A stretch of 64,000 bases of DNA, from contig NZ_JAVJSE010000010.1 of the NCBI RefSeq assembly GCF_040219615.1, positions 453,194-517,193 of the forward strand, in the 5' to 3' direction. The stretch comes from Thalassobaculum_A sp040219615. GTDB taxonomy: Bacteria; Pseudomonadota; Alphaproteobacteria; Thalassobaculales; Thalassobaculaceae. Every line of letters starts with the position of its first letter. Position 1 is the stretch's first letter. The notes under the pieces are model-generated. The model was given only the letters and a program-made list of their open reading frames with translations, was not told where the DNA came from and ran no database searches. Made by a program: the position numbers and the translations under genes. Positions 8,205 through 17,311 of the stretch are shown here, piece after piece.

Positions 8205-9100
8205 CGGACCACCTGCCGCACCCGATAGGACTGCAGGAGCCGGTACATCAGGACGAGCACCAGCATGATGACCACGGCCGCCACCGCGAACTCGGCACCG
8301 AACACGAAGCCGGCGACGTTCTCCCACATGCCGAGCCCGAAGCCGGCGACGATCACCCCGGGCAGGTTCCCGAGGCCGGCCGCCGTCACGATGATGAAGG
8401 CGCGGATCGAGTAGACGATGCCGTAGTAGGGCTGGATGACCCAGATCATCGCCACCAGCACCCCGGCCGCCCCGCAGATCGAGGCGTTCAGCGCATAGGT
8501 GAAGGCGTAGACCTGGTCGGTGTTCACGCCCAGCACCCGGGCCGCCCGCGGATCCTGGGCGGTCGCCCGGATCGCCTGGCCCATGCGCGAGCGCTTCATG
8601 AACAGTACGATGGCCGCAGCCAGCGCCGCCGCCATCATCAGGCTGTATAGCCGGACGTTCTGGACGATGATGAAACTGCCGAGATGGACGCTGCCGAAGC
8701 CCGATTCCGCGACCTTCACCTCCGGGCCGTAGATCAGGTTGAGCACCTGCTGGATCAGCAGGCTGAGCCCGAAGGTGGCGAGCAGCGAGGTGAACATGTC
8801 GCGGTCGACCACGCGGCGGATGATCAGCAGGTAGATCAGCCAGCCGAGGCCGAACATCAGCACGATCGCCGCCGGCAACGCGACGATCGGGTGCAGCCCC
8901 CAGAGCGTGGCCTGATAGGCGATGTAGCCGCCCAGGATGACCATGTCCCCCTGGGCCAGGTTCTTCACGTTCATCACGCCCCAGACCAGCGCCAGCCCGT
9001 AGGCCACGAGGGCGAAGATCGCGCCGATGAAAAGACCCTGCAGCAACAGGTCCACGCCGAGGATCGGCGCCTGCCAGAGAAGGGACAGATTGTCGAGCAT
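8201..9100 (-). CDS. livH: Branched-chain amino-acid-type ABC transporter permease LivH
   Basis: A 299-residue inner-membrane permease. Typical LivH features are LVAYGLALVWGVMNVKNLAQGDMVILGG near residues 30-55, the coupling loop GQAIRATAQDPRAARVLGVNTDQVYAFTYALNA, and a final hydrophobic helix. The start at 9100 gives the usual LivH N-terminus. The gene follows the substrate-binding protein gene after a 140-bp gap holding a strong stem-loop, which probably lowers expression of the membrane and ATPase genes relative to the binding protein. Confidence 0.95.
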   Translation of the reverse strand: MLDNLSLLWQAPILGVDLLLQGLFIGAIFALVAYGLALVWGVMNVKNLAQGDMVILGGYIAYQATLWGLHPIVALPAAIVLMFGLGWLIYLLIIRRVVDRDMFTSLLATFGLSLLIQQVLNLIYGPEVKVAESGFGSVHLGSFIIVQNVRLYSLMMAAALAAAIVLFMKRSRMGQAIRATAQDPRAARVLGVNTDQVYAFTYALNASICGAAGVLVAMIWVIQPYYGIVYSIRAFIIVTAAGLGNLPGVIVAGFGLGMWENVAGFVFGAEFAVAAVVIMLVLVLMYRLLQSYRVRQVVR

Positions 9101-9192
9101 CCGGTGGTCCTTACGTCCGGTTGTCGTCGACCGCGGCCCCGTCCGGCGGGGCCCGGCGCACCGACGGGGCCTGTCGATCCGCAACGACGAAA

Positions 9193-9219
9193 GGCGGGAG
9201 AGGCAAGCCCCCTCCCGCC
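9193..9219 (-). terminator. Intercistronic stem-loop between livK-like and livH
   Basis: GGCGGGAG (9193-9200) and CTCCCGCC (9212-9219) form a perfect 8-bp stem with an 11-base loop, in the gap between the binding-protein gene and livH. On the minus strand the stem is followed by TTTCG, a weak U-run. Such hairpins typically act as attenuators or 3' stabilisers after abundant binding-protein messages. Confidence 0.55.
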
Positions 9220-9240
9220 GCCGTCACGACTGTCGACGCC

Positions 9241-10491
9241 TCAGTATTTCGGCTTCCGCGGGTAACGCAGCTCCGACGAGGCCCATTTGGACGGCGCGAC
9301 CACCCTGTACTCGCCGTCCTGGATCTGGCGCAGCACCATCGGCTTGGCAACGTTGTTGCCGGCCTCCGAGAACTTGATGCCGCCGTAGAAGGTCTTCATG
9401 TCGGTGGCGGCCAGCGCGTCTCGAAGCGCCTCGGTGTCGAACTGGCCGGCACGCTCGAAGGCGTCGGCCCACACCATCACCGCAGCGGTCGCCTGGGCGG
9501 TCTGGTACGGAACCGTCTGGTACTCCGGATACGCCTTCTTGAACGCCACGTCATACTCCGCGGCGGTCCCCATCAGCGGGTCCGAGTAGCTGAGCGTCTC
9601 GGCCCACTGGGTCGGGCACAGCAGACCCTCGGTGGCGCCCGCCCCGAACTTGCCGACCACGTCCGCGGCCTCGCAGTGCGTCATGGCGATCATCGGGGTC
9701 TGGATCTGCAGTTCCTGGATCTGCCGGCCGGCGGTCGCCGCCCCCTTCGAGTGCCCGGAGACCACCAGGAGATCCGGATTGAGCGCCTTCACCTTGGTCA
9801 GGGTCGACGTCATGTCCGACAGATCGCGCGGCAGCTTGTCGTCGACCACGATCTGCATGCCGTACTTCTTGGCGTCATCGACCACGCCGGCGCGAACGTC
9901 GAGCGAGAACGGATCGTTCTCGAACGCCATGGCGATCTTGACGTCGGACGGGTCCTTGCCCTGGCCCTTGGCCACTTCGGCGGCGAGCTCGATCGAGCTG
10001 GCGAGATACTGCTCGGAGGTCGACAGCACCGCGAAGAGATACTTGTAGCCCTGGGTGAACAGCGAGCGCGATGCGCCCTCGGCCTCCACCATCGGGATCT
10101 TGTACTTCTCGGTGACCGGCGCGATCGCCTTGGTCAGGCCGGACGAATACGGTCCGAGCATGAACTTGACGCCGTCCTGGTTGATCAGCCGCTCGGCCAG
10201 CTGGGCGCCACGCGCCGGGGTCGACTCGTCGTCGTAGTACTGGACCTTCAGCTTGTAGGACTTGCCGCCGACCTTCACGCCGCCGGCGTCGTTGATCTTC
10301 TTGACGGCGAACTCGTAGCCGTTCTGGGCGTGGATTCCGTTGGTCGCGTATTTCCCGGTCAGCGAAATCGCGGCACCGAGGATGATGGTGTCGCCCTCGA
10401 CCTTGGCCTCGGCCGTGGCGGCCAGGCCGAGAGCCGCGAGTCCGGCCAGGGCCGACGTCAGGACACGTGTGTCCCTGCGCGAAAAGAACAT
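9241..10491 (-). CDS. Branched-chain amino-acid-type ABC transporter substrate-binding protein
   Basis: A 416-residue periplasmic binding protein, first gene of the liv operon. A signal peptide covers residues 1-28 (RRDTRVLTSALAGLAALGLA, cleaved after AEA). The mature start, DTIILGAAISLTGKYATNG, and the following YYDDESTPARGAQLAERLINQDGV are hallmarks of the LivK / amide-urea receptor family. A GGGAGG site precedes the ATG. Receptors of this size (about 390 mature residues) often bind ligands other than leucine, including aromatic acids and amides, so the substrate is left open. Confidence 0.93.
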   Translation of the reverse strand: MFFSRRDTRVLTSALAGLAALGLAATAEAKVEGDTIILGAAISLTGKYATNGIHAQNGYEFAVKKINDAGGVKVGGKSYKLKVQYYDDESTPARGAQLAERLINQDGVKFMLGPYSSGLTKAIAPVTEKYKIPMVEAEGASRSLFTQGYKYLFAVLSTSEQYLASSIELAAEVAKGQGKDPSDVKIAMAFENDPFSLDVRAGVVDDAKKYGMQIVVDDKLPRDLSDMTSTLTKVKALNPDLLVVSGHSKGAATAGRQIQELQIQTPMIAMTHCEAADVVGKFGAGATEGLLCPTQWAETLSYSDPLMGTAAEYDVAFKKAYPEYQTVPYQTAQATAAVMVWADAFERAGQFDTEALRDALAATDMKTFYGGIKFSEAGNNVAKPMVLRQIQDGEYRVVAPSKWASSELRYPRKPKY

Positions 10492-10682
10492 GGAAACCTC
10501 CCTTCCCTGTCGTCTCTGCGTCCGTGCCGAGCGTCGGCGGGACGCGCGAAAGCCGCATTTTCCGCGGTCTTGTCAGGCAAGACGGTAGGTAATCCATCCG
10601 TCGAATGGAAGGGGTTTCTGCCAGATTCCGATTGTGCAGCGCAATATTCGCGGCATCGCCAGCCCCGCCGCGCTGAGGATAA

Positions 10683-11522
10683 TCAGTCGAGGCCGAACCC
10701 TTTCGAGTTCAGGAATCGGGCAAGCTGCTTGCGCTGCGGGGTGGCATACTGGCGAGCCTTGTCTTCGGACCAGCCATAGAACTCGGCGACCCCGTATTCA
10801 TTGGTCATGCGCTGTTTGTCGGCCGGGGTGCTGAAGCGGGCCTCGCGACGCCGGTCGTAGCCGTCGATCTCTTCCAGCAGGGCGGTGTCGTCGTAGCGAT
10901 CGGTGTGCACGGTCACCGCCGGCGGCAGCCGCAGGCTGACCCAGCCCTCGCGGGCCGGCCAGCCGAGCCCCATGCCGGCCAGCGGGAACACGTTGTCCGG
11001 CAGTCCCAGCAGCTCCGAGACCTCCTCGATGCGGTCGCGGATCACGCTGATCGGGCAGCAGCCGAGCCCCGCCGCCTCGGCCGACCGGATGAAGGTCGCG
11101 AGCACGATGCCGGCGTCGACCGCGCAGTTCAGGAAGGAGTCGAGGTGGCCGTTCGGATAGGGCTTGCCGCGGGCTTGCGCGATCCGCCGGATCCGCCGGT
11201 TGTCGCCGCAGAACACCAGCAGCGACGGCGCCCCGGGCACCCAGTCCTGGCCGGCGACCAGGGCGTTGATCCCGGCCCGGATCTCCGGGTCCTTGACCAC
11301 GATCACCGAGCACTGCTGCAGATCCGACTTGGCGGGCGCCGAGAATGCCCCGGCCAGCACCACCCGCAGCAGCTCGTCCGGCACCGGGTCGGGCTTGAAG
11401 CGGCGGTGGCTGCGGTGCCGCAGGATCGCCGCCAGCTCGCCCTCCGCCGGCATGTCGCGGCCGTCGTCGGTGGCGAGGCCGAAGCGGTCCTCGATCAGGT
11501 CGGCGATCGTCTTGTCGGTCAT
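10683..11522 (-). CDS. Nitroreductase-family FMN oxidoreductase
   Basis: A 279-residue flavoprotein of the nitroreductase fold. The FMN-binding N-terminal arginines are in ILRHRSHRRFKPDPVP near residues 32-47. The second family block, AAGLGCCPISVIRDRIEEVSELLGLP, lies near 150-175, followed by PLAGMGLGWP. The ATG at 11522 is preceded by AAGGAGG. It lies upstream of the liv operon on the same strand, 191 bp away, so it may or may not be co-transcribed. The natural substrate cannot be told. Confidence 0.9.
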   Translation of the reverse strand: MTDKTIADLIEDRFGLATDDGRDMPAEGELAAILRHRSHRRFKPDPVPDELLRVVLAGAFSAPAKSDLQQCSVIVVKDPEIRAGINALVAGQDWVPGAPSLLVFCGDNRRIRRIAQARGKPYPNGHLDSFLNCAVDAGIVLATFIRSAEAAGLGCCPISVIRDRIEEVSELLGLPDNVFPLAGMGLGWPAREGWVSLRLPPAVTVHTDRYDDTALLEEIDGYDRRREARFSTPADKQRMTNEYGVAEFYGWSEDKARQYATPQRKQLARFLNSKGFGLD

Positions 11523-11618
11523 CGGCTCCTCCTTGGCCCGGCACATTCCGGCGGCTCGGCGCAATCCTGCGCGAAGCCTCCAGCCGATGCCAGCGACAGT
11601 CTCGCCCAGGCGGCCGCG

Positions 11619-12539
11619 TCACGCGTCGGCCGCCGCCCGGCCGCCCGTCACCTCGACGATCAGGTCGCGGAGCAGCCTTTCGGCCGGATCGCCATCGGCC
11701 GTCAGCCGCCATGCAATCGAGATGTCGAAGTCGGGCGACTCGAAAGGCAGTGCCCCGGCGCAAAGTCCGGCTCGCCCGGCCAGTGCGTCGGCCAGATAGT
11801 CGGGGACGGTCGCCAGACAGCCGCTACCGCGCAGCACGGCGGGCAGCACCGCGAAGCTGGCCAGCGACAACGCGATCCGCCTGCCGACCCCCAGGCGCGC
11901 CAGAGTCTCGTCGATATAGCCGACCATGTCGCCGGCGAAGGTCACCAGCACATGCCGGCGCGCACAGTACTGCTCGAGCGTCTCGACCGCACCGCCGCCG
12001 GCGTCGCCGACCACGCGGTACCCGACCGTCGCGATCCGGCGGACCTTGGCGGCGGCCGGAAGCCGGTCGAGATATCCCACCACCATCGACACGTCCCCGC
12101 GGTCCAGCAAGTCCGCCGCCCCGAGGTAGTCGGCATGCCGCACCGCCAGCCGCGCGTTCGGCATGCGCTCGGCCAGCGCGGACACGATGGCCGGCAGGAA
12201 CGCCAGCTGGAGGTCCTCGGACATCCCGACGCTGAAGATGCGCTCCGCTGTCGTCGGATCGAACGCCCGCATCGCGGCCACGGAGCCGTCGATCCGGTCC
12301 AGCGCCGGGGCCACCGCTTCGAACAGCGCCAGCGCCAGCGCCAGTGCGGTCGGCTCCATGCGACGCCCGGCACGCACGAACAGCTCGTCCCCGACCTCGG
12401 CGCGCAGCCGCGCGAGCGCATGGGACAAGGCCGGCTGGCCGATCGAGAGACGGCGCGCGGCGCGGGTGATGCTGCGCTCGCGCATGATCAGCACGAAGGC
12501 CCGCAGCAGATTCAGGTCAAGCGAACGGCGATTATCCAT
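11619..12539 (-). CDS. LysR-family transcriptional regulator
   Basis: A 306-residue LysR regulator. The N-terminal helix-turn-helix is LDLNLLRAFVLIMRERSITRAARRLSIGQPALSHALARLR. The C-terminal effector-binding domain runs from about residue 95. The ATG at 12539 places LDLNLLRAF at the usual distance from the N-terminus; ATGs at 12545 and a start at 12563 are possible alternatives and none has a clear ribosome site. It is divergent from the carboxymuconolactone-decarboxylase-family gene, its likely target, with an inverted repeat between them. Confidence 0.9.
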   Translation of the reverse strand: MDNRRSLDLNLLRAFVLIMRERSITRAARRLSIGQPALSHALARLRAEVGDELFVRAGRRMEPTALALALALFEAVAPALDRIDGSVAAMRAFDPTTAERIFSVGMSEDLQLAFLPAIVSALAERMPNARLAVRHADYLGAADLLDRGDVSMVVGYLDRLPAAAKVRRIATVGYRVVGDAGGGAVETLEQYCARRHVLVTFAGDMVGYIDETLARLGVGRRIALSLASFAVLPAVLRGSGCLATVPDYLADALAGRAGLCAGALPFESPDFDISIAWRLTADGDPAERLLRDLIVEVTGGRAAADA

Positions 12540-12552
12540 GTGCATCACGTAT

Positions 12553-12572
12553 ATCAAAGCCATCGATTTGAT
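12553..12572. promoter_or_regulatory. Inverted repeat, candidate LysR operator
   Basis: ATCAAA (12553-12558) and TTTGAT (12567-12572) are perfect inverted 6-base arms with an 8-base spacer, in the short divergent gap between a LysR gene and a CMD-family gene. This is the usual place and design of a LysR autoregulatory and activation site. It overlaps the possible upstream start at 12563, another reason to prefer the start at 12539. Confidence 0.5.
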
Positions 12573-12626
12573 TCATGATGAACTGCATGTCAGCGAACTC
12601 CGGTCGCCATCGACGGGAGAACGAGC

Positions 12627-13391
12627 ATGCCGACGCAGACCGACGCATACCCGGACCTGGGGTCCGGGCGCCTCGATGCCGGGCCGCGCTTCGAGCGCGA
12701 CGACCGGCGGACCCGCGACCGGGACCTTCTGCCGCGCGACCTGCTCACGGCGGAGGAGCGCTTTGCCGTCCGGCTCGCGGGACTGGCAGCGCTGCCGCTC
12801 GACGGTCCGGTGCTGAGCCACGCGTTCGGTGCCCTGCTCGCCGACGGCATGGCCCCCGAGTTCGCCGAGGACATCCTGGTCCAGATGGCCGCCTATCTCG
12901 GCTATCCCCGTGCCGCGAAAGCCCTCGACGCCCTTCGCCGCGCCGGCCCGCAGCCGGCCGCCGAGCCCACCGTCGAGCTCGCCGACCTCCCGGATCCGAC
13001 GGACGAAGAGCGGTACCGGCGCGGGACCGGGGACTATGGCCGTATCAACGCCGCCGCCCTGGAGACGATCCAGGCGGCGTTCGACGAGCTGGCCGGCGAC
13101 CTGGTCCGGATCACCTTCCGGTCCTTCGGCGACGTGTTCGCGAGCTCCCGGCAGCCGCTGCCGGTCCGCCAGCTCGCCACCGTGGCGGCGCTGGGGGTCC
13201 TCGGCGGCGCGGCCCCGCAACTGCGCTTCCACATCGCGGCGGCGCTGCATGTCGGCGTGACCCGCGAGCAGCTGGTCGAGGCGATCGTCTGGGTCCAGTA
13301 CCTGGCCGGCATGCCCGCCGCCTACAATGTCCTGGTCGAGCTGAAGGGCGCGCTCGCCGCGGGCGCCGACGCGCCGCCCGCCTATCGGTAG
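12627..13391 (+). CDS. Carboxymuconolactone decarboxylase (CMD) family protein, double domain
   Basis: A 254-residue protein with two CMD-like helical repeats: an N-terminal one around LSHAFGALLADGMAPEFAED (residues 62-100) and a clearer C-terminal one around RQLATVAALGVLGGAAPQLRFH with VTREQLVEAIVWVQYLAG (residues 185-240). The peroxidase-type CxxC of AhpD relatives is absent, so it resembles the decarboxylase/lactonase branch rather than AhpD. A divergent LysR regulator suggests induction by a small acid. The reaction is unknown. Confidence 0.82.
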   Translation: MPTQTDAYPDLGSGRLDAGPRFERDDRRTRDRDLLPRDLLTAEERFAVRLAGLAALPLDGPVLSHAFGALLADGMAPEFAEDILVQMAAYLGYPRAAKALDALRRAGPQPAAEPTVELADLPDPTDEERYRRGTGDYGRINAAALETIQAAFDELAGDLVRITFRSFGDVFASSRQPLPVRQLATVAALGVLGGAAPQLRFHIAAALHVGVTREQLVEAIVWVQYLAGMPAAYNVLVELKGALAAGADAPPAYR

Positions 13392-13467
13392 TCCGACCGC
13401 CGGCTTGCCGCCCGGCGGACCGGCGGCCTACTCTCGCGGAAACGCATCCGGGCCGGGAGGAATCATC

Positions 13468-14388
13468 ATGAAGATCGCGATCGTCGGTTGCGGCGCCATG
13501 GGGTCGATCTATGCCGGGCTGATGGCCGATGCCGGCAACGAGGTCTGGGCGATCGACGCCTGGAAGGACCATGTCGACGCCATCAACCGGGAGGGCCTGC
13601 GGGTCGAGGGGGCCTCCGGCGACCGGAGGGTGACGTCGATCCGCGCCACCACCGACGGCGCCGAGGTCGGGGTCTGCGACCTGGTGATCGTCGCCACCAA
13701 GGCCAGCGGAGTGGCCGCGGCCGCCCGCACCGCGCTGGGCCTGACCGGCCCCGACACCGTTATCCTGACCATCCAGAACGGCCTGGGAGCGGCCGACCGG
13801 ATCGCCGAGGCGATCCCGACCAGTCAGGTCATGCTCGGCGTGGTCGGCGGCTTCGGCGCCTCGATGAGGGGCCCGGCCCATGCCCACCACAACGGCATGG
13901 AACTGGTCCGGCTCGGCGAGATGGACGGCGGCGAGACCGACCGGCTGGCCGGGGTCGTGAAGGTGTGGGAAGGCTCCGGCTTCGCGGCCCGCGGCTTCCC
14001 CGACATCCACCAGATGATCTGGGAGAAGCTGATCTGCAACTGCGCCTTCTCCGGGCCATGCGGCGTCACCGGGCTGACGGTCGGGCAGGTGCTCGACCAC
14101 CCCGATGCCTGGAAGATCGCCAGTTCCTGCGCCGCCGAGGCCGACACCGTGGCCCGCACCAAGGGTATCAGGCTCGGCTTCGAGGACGTCGAGGACTATG
14201 TCCGCAGCTTCGGCTCGAAGATCCGCGGCGCCAAGCCGTCGCTGCTGCAGGACCAGGAGGCGCGGCGGCCGTCGGAGATCGATGCGATCAACGGCGCCAT
14301 CCCGGTCGAGGCCGCGAAGGTCGGCCTGGCGGCCCCGATCAACGCCACGGTCGCCGGGATCGTCAGGGCCCGCGAGAGCGGCTTCTAG
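13468..14388 (+). CDS. 2-dehydropantoate 2-reductase (ApbA/PanE) family dehydrogenase
   Basis: A 306-residue NAD(P)-dependent dehydrogenase. The dinucleotide-binding motif GCGAMGSIYAGLMADAG starts at residue 8, followed by the family markers VIVATKA near 75 and TIQNGLGAADRI near 100. The C-terminal helical domain carries WEKLICNCAFSGPCGVTGL near 190, where the Lys matches the catalytic lysine. GGGAGG precedes the ATG at 13468. The family includes many paralogues acting on other 2-oxo acids, so pantoate synthesis is not certain. Confidence 0.88.
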   Translation: MKIAIVGCGAMGSIYAGLMADAGNEVWAIDAWKDHVDAINREGLRVEGASGDRRVTSIRATTDGAEVGVCDLVIVATKASGVAAAARTALGLTGPDTVILTIQNGLGAADRIAEAIPTSQVMLGVVGGFGASMRGPAHAHHNGMELVRLGEMDGGETDRLAGVVKVWEGSGFAARGFPDIHQMIWEKLICNCAFSGPCGVTGLTVGQVLDHPDAWKIASSCAAEADTVARTKGIRLGFEDVEDYVRSFGSKIRGAKPSLLQDQEARRPSEIDAINGAIPVEAAKVGLAAPINATVAGIVRARESGF

Positions 14389-14412
14389 GCGGCCCCCGGG
14401 GGCGGGCGCGGC

Positions 14413-15639
14413 CTATCGTTCCTCGACCATGCCGAGCCGGCGCTCCAGCGGTTCCTGGCCCTGTTCGGTCAGCCAGAAATACAACAGCGCCATCTCCGGA
14501 AAATTCTCGAAGTAGACCGAGTTCCCGAGGGCCAGATCGTATTGCCGGGAGGCTTCCGCCGGACGCCCGGACTTGCGCAGCATGCGCGCCCAGTAGACAT
14601 GGACCTCCGACGATTGCGGATTCAGCTCCGCCGCCTTGCGGAAGCTCGCCTCGGCGTCCCGGAACCGGCCCATCTCGGTCTCGGCCACGCCCTTGATGAT
14701 GTGGCCGGTGGCCAGCAGCACCCGGTTGCCGGTCATCGGCCAGTAGCTCGGATGGATGACCTTCCCGACCGCGTCGATGGCGTCCTGGTAGCGGTCCTCG
14801 TGGACGTTCAGGAAGGCGAGGTTGAGATAGCCGATCGGCTGCTGCGGATCGGAGGAGATCGCCTTCTCGAAGTCCCGGCGCGCCATCACCTGGTTCTGCT
14901 CGAGCAGCGCCAGGATACCGCGCAGGTTCTCAAGCAGGGCCCGGTGGCCGTGCCGGATCGCGGCCGGCTCCGAGGACAGGGCCTTGTCGATCCGGATGCG
15001 CGCCGGCGCCAGGTCCTCGCCGGCCTCGGCCCGGCGGCTGAGGTCGTAGAGCATCGCCAGATAGGGCTCCAGCTTCAGCACCGACTCGAAGGCGGCCTCG
15101 CGGATCAGTTCGTCGACGTCCTCGTCGGTGGTGCGACCCTCGACCGTCACGTAGAAGTAGCCGGTCTTCCGGTCGTAGCCGGTCAGCACCAGCTTGAGGT
15201 CGGCCTCCTCGCCGACCACGTGCTCGGCGACCGCGCCGTCGGCCGCGGTCGTCACCACCTGCACCCGCTTCTTGGGATCCTCGGCGATGACGCTGGCGAC
15301 CAGGCTGGGCGGGATCACGCCCATGACGCCCTGGATCGCGCCCAGCGCACTCTCCAGCCCGGCCGCCTGGGCCAGTGCCGCCGAAATCGGCTTGGCCTTG
15401 CTGGACTGGATGACCGGCGCCGCCACCAGGGACGGCGTCGAGGTGATCTTCTTCGCCTCGGCGATGAAGATGCCGCCGACCACCGACGGCTCGTAGCCCT
15501 CCTCGGCGACGCCCTCGGCGACCGTGGTGTCGAGATACATGGTGTTGGCGTTGACGTAGGTGTCGGTCGCCACCAGGCCGAGCGTCGCGATCGCGGTGTA
15601 GAGCGCGGTGTAGAGCGCCGCCAGTGTCGCCGGATCCAT
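14413..15639 (-). CDS. TPR-repeat protein of unknown function
   Basis: A 408-residue protein. The first 30 residues are hydrophobic (LAALYTALYTAIATLGLVA) and could be a membrane anchor or uncleaved signal. Residues 35-200 form a mixed domain I do not recognise, including VQVVTTAADGAVAEHVVGEE. Residues 225-390 hold TPR-like helical repeats: RRDFEKAISSDPQQPIGYLN, IIKGVAETEMGRFRDAEASF and RKAAELNPQSSEVHVYWARM. The start at 15639 has an AAGGGGG site. It converges on the ketopantoate-reductase-like gene with a 24-bp gap. TPRs usually mediate protein-protein contacts; no partner is evident. Confidence 0.75.
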   Translation of the reverse strand: MDPATLAALYTALYTAIATLGLVATDTYVNANTMYLDTTVAEGVAEEGYEPSVVGGIFIAEAKKITSTPSLVAAPVIQSSKAKPISAALAQAAGLESALGAIQGVMGVIPPSLVASVIAEDPKKRVQVVTTAADGAVAEHVVGEEADLKLVLTGYDRKTGYFYVTVEGRTTDEDVDELIREAAFESVLKLEPYLAMLYDLSRRAEAGEDLAPARIRIDKALSSEPAAIRHGHRALLENLRGILALLEQNQVMARRDFEKAISSDPQQPIGYLNLAFLNVHEDRYQDAIDAVGKVIHPSYWPMTGNRVLLATGHIIKGVAETEMGRFRDAEASFRKAAELNPQSSEVHVYWARMLRKSGRPAEASRQYDLALGNSVYFENFPEMALLYFWLTEQGQEPLERRLGMVEER

Positions 15640-15806
15640 CGGATACCCCCTTCGCCGTGCCGCCAATGCCGCATTCTAGAGCCTGATACCGGGCTGGGAA
15701 ACGACCATTGCGCACCGCCCGCCGCGCCGGTCGTGCCGTTGCGCCGGCTTGCCGCCCGGGTCCATACTCCGGCCGCCAAGATCGCGAACCAACCGGGGAG
15801 GCCGAA

Positions 15807-16226
15807 ATGTCGACCGCCTATGCCGAACTCGTCCAGGCCATGCAGCTGTATTTCGACGGCTTCCACGAGGGCGACGTCGAGACCCTGCAGAAGGTCTTCC
15901 ACCCGAACTGCCACCTGATCTCCGGGACCGGCGGCACGCTGGTCGACGACCCGATGCCGGCGGTCTACGACCGGGTTCGCGGCCGCACCGCGCCGGCCGC
16001 CGCCGGACAGCCGCGCCACGACCACATCCTGTCGATCGACCTGGCCGGCCCGGAATGCGCGCTGGTGACCTGCCGGATCGCGATCGCGCCGAAGCTGTTC
16101 ACCGACTACCTGAACTTCGTGAAGCTGGACGGCCAGTGGCGGATCGTCTCCAAGGTCTTCACCTGGGTGAAGATCGAGGACGCCGCCGGCGCCCACCCGG
16201 CCGCCACCGCGCAGGCCGCGGAGTAG
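15807..16226 (+). CDS. NTF2/SnoaL-like protein leading the complex II-like operon
   Basis: A 139-residue protein of the NTF2-like cone fold: QAMQLYFDGFHEGDVETLQKVFHPNCHLIS at the start, HILSIDLAGPECALVTCRIAI in the middle and LNFVKLDGQWRIVSKVFTWVK at the end. These match putative lumazine-binding/SnoaL-like families. It is followed after 10 bp by the iron-sulfur subunit gene of a succinate dehydrogenase-like operon, so it is probably co-transcribed with it. Whether it is an enzyme or an accessory binding protein cannot be told from sequence. Confidence 0.8.
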   Translation: MSTAYAELVQAMQLYFDGFHEGDVETLQKVFHPNCHLISGTGGTLVDDPMPAVYDRVRGRTAPAAAGQPRHDHILSIDLAGPECALVTCRIAIAPKLFTDYLNFVKLDGQWRIVSKVFTWVKIEDAAGAHPAATAQAAE

Positions 16227-16236
16227 CGCCGCGCCG

Positions 16237-16965
16237 ATGGACGCCGGGCACGCCAGCCTGTCGGTGGAGGTCTGGCGCGGGCGCGACAGCGGGGCTTTCG
16301 AGACCTACGCGGTCCCGCAGCGCGCCAACCAGACCGTGCTCGACGTGGTCACCTGGATCCAGCGCCATGCCGCCCCGGCGCTGGCCTACCGCTTCGCCTG
16401 CCGGGTCGGGGTGTGCGGGTCCTGCGCCATGACCGTCAACGGCCGGCCGCGCTGGACCTGCCGGACCCATGTCTCGAAGGTCGCGAGCGACGGCCGGCTG
16501 CGGATCGAGCCGCTGCGCAACCTGCCGCGGATCAAGGACCTGGCGGTCGACCTGACCCCGTTCTTCGAGAAGTGGCAGCGCGCCCAGGGCCGGTTCACCC
16601 CGACCGCCAGCCGCCACGACCCGCTGGCCCCGGTCAGCCCGGAGACCCCGGCCCGCAGGGCCGCCGACGCCGGCATCGAGTGCATCAACTGCGCGGTCTG
16701 CTACGCCGCCTGCGACGTCGTCGCCTGGGACGACGGCTATCTCGGCCCGGCCGCCCTGAACCGCGCCTGGACCCTGGTCAACGACGAGCGCGACGGCGAC
16801 CGCCGCGGCGTGCTGCGGGCCGCCAGCGCTGCGGGTGGCTGCCACAGCTGCCACAGCCACGGCAGCTGCGTCGAGCACTGCCCGGTCGGCATCAACCCGA
16901 CCGCCGGCATCGCCGGGTTGAAACGCCAGTCCCTGATCGACCTGCTGGGCGGGGCCCTGCCGTGA
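16237..16965 (+). CDS. Succinate dehydrogenase/fumarate reductase iron-sulfur subunit
   Basis: A 242-residue SdhB/FrdB-type electron-transfer subunit. The [2Fe-2S] motif is CRVGVCGSC followed by WTC (residues about 55-75). The [4Fe-4S] site is CINCAVCYAAC near 148-158, and the last cluster site is CHSCHSHGSCVEHCPVGINP near 205-224. The latter has one extra Cys (CHSC) compared with the usual family pattern. It transfers electrons between the flavoprotein and the membrane anchors encoded downstream. The gene order (iron-sulfur, anchor, anchor, flavoprotein) differs from the common sdhCDAB order. Confidence 0.92.
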   Translation: MDAGHASLSVEVWRGRDSGAFETYAVPQRANQTVLDVVTWIQRHAAPALAYRFACRVGVCGSCAMTVNGRPRWTCRTHVSKVASDGRLRIEPLRNLPRIKDLAVDLTPFFEKWQRAQGRFTPTASRHDPLAPVSPETPARRAADAGIECINCAVCYAACDVVAWDDGYLGPAALNRAWTLVNDERDGDRRGVLRAASAAGGCHSCHSHGSCVEHCPVGINPTAGIAGLKRQSLIDLLGGALP

Positions 16966-16978
16966 CCGGGGGGCTGCG

Positions 16979-17311
16979 ATGACGCCGGCCCGGCTGTTCC
17001 TGGCGCAGCGGCTGACGGCGCTGATCCTGGCGCCCCTGGTGCTGGTCCATCTCGCGCTGATCCTGTTCGCGGTCGAGGGCGGGCTGAGTGCCGCCGAGAT
17101 CCTGGCGCGGACCCGCGGCAGCGTCGGCTGGGCGGCGTTCTACGGCCTGTTCGTGCTGGTGGCTGCGATCCACGCGCCGATCGGCCTGCGCAACGTGGTG
17201 CACGAGCACACCGGCTGGCGCGGCCGGTCGCTGGAGGTCGCGATGGTCGCGCTCGGCCTGCTGCTGGCCGGGCTCGGGGCGCGCGCGGTGATCGCGGTGG
17301 TGGCGCCGTGA
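16979..17311 (+). CDS. Complex II-like membrane anchor subunit 1
   Basis: A 110-residue membrane protein with three hydrophobic helices (ALILAPLVLVHLALILF, AFYGLFVLVAAIHAPIGL, MVALGLLLAGLGARAVIAVV). Histidines near residues 24 and 62 are candidate heme b ligands. The LAQRLTALILAP start resembles the SdhC/SdhD pattern. It overlaps the next anchor gene by 4 bp (GTGA). Its identity rests on size, topology and position between the iron-sulfur and flavoprotein genes. Confidence 0.85.
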   Translation: MTPARLFLAQRLTALILAPLVLVHLALILFAVEGGLSAAEILARTRGSVGWAAFYGLFVLVAAIHAPIGLRNVVHEHTGWRGRSLEVAMVALGLLLAGLGARAVIAVVAP

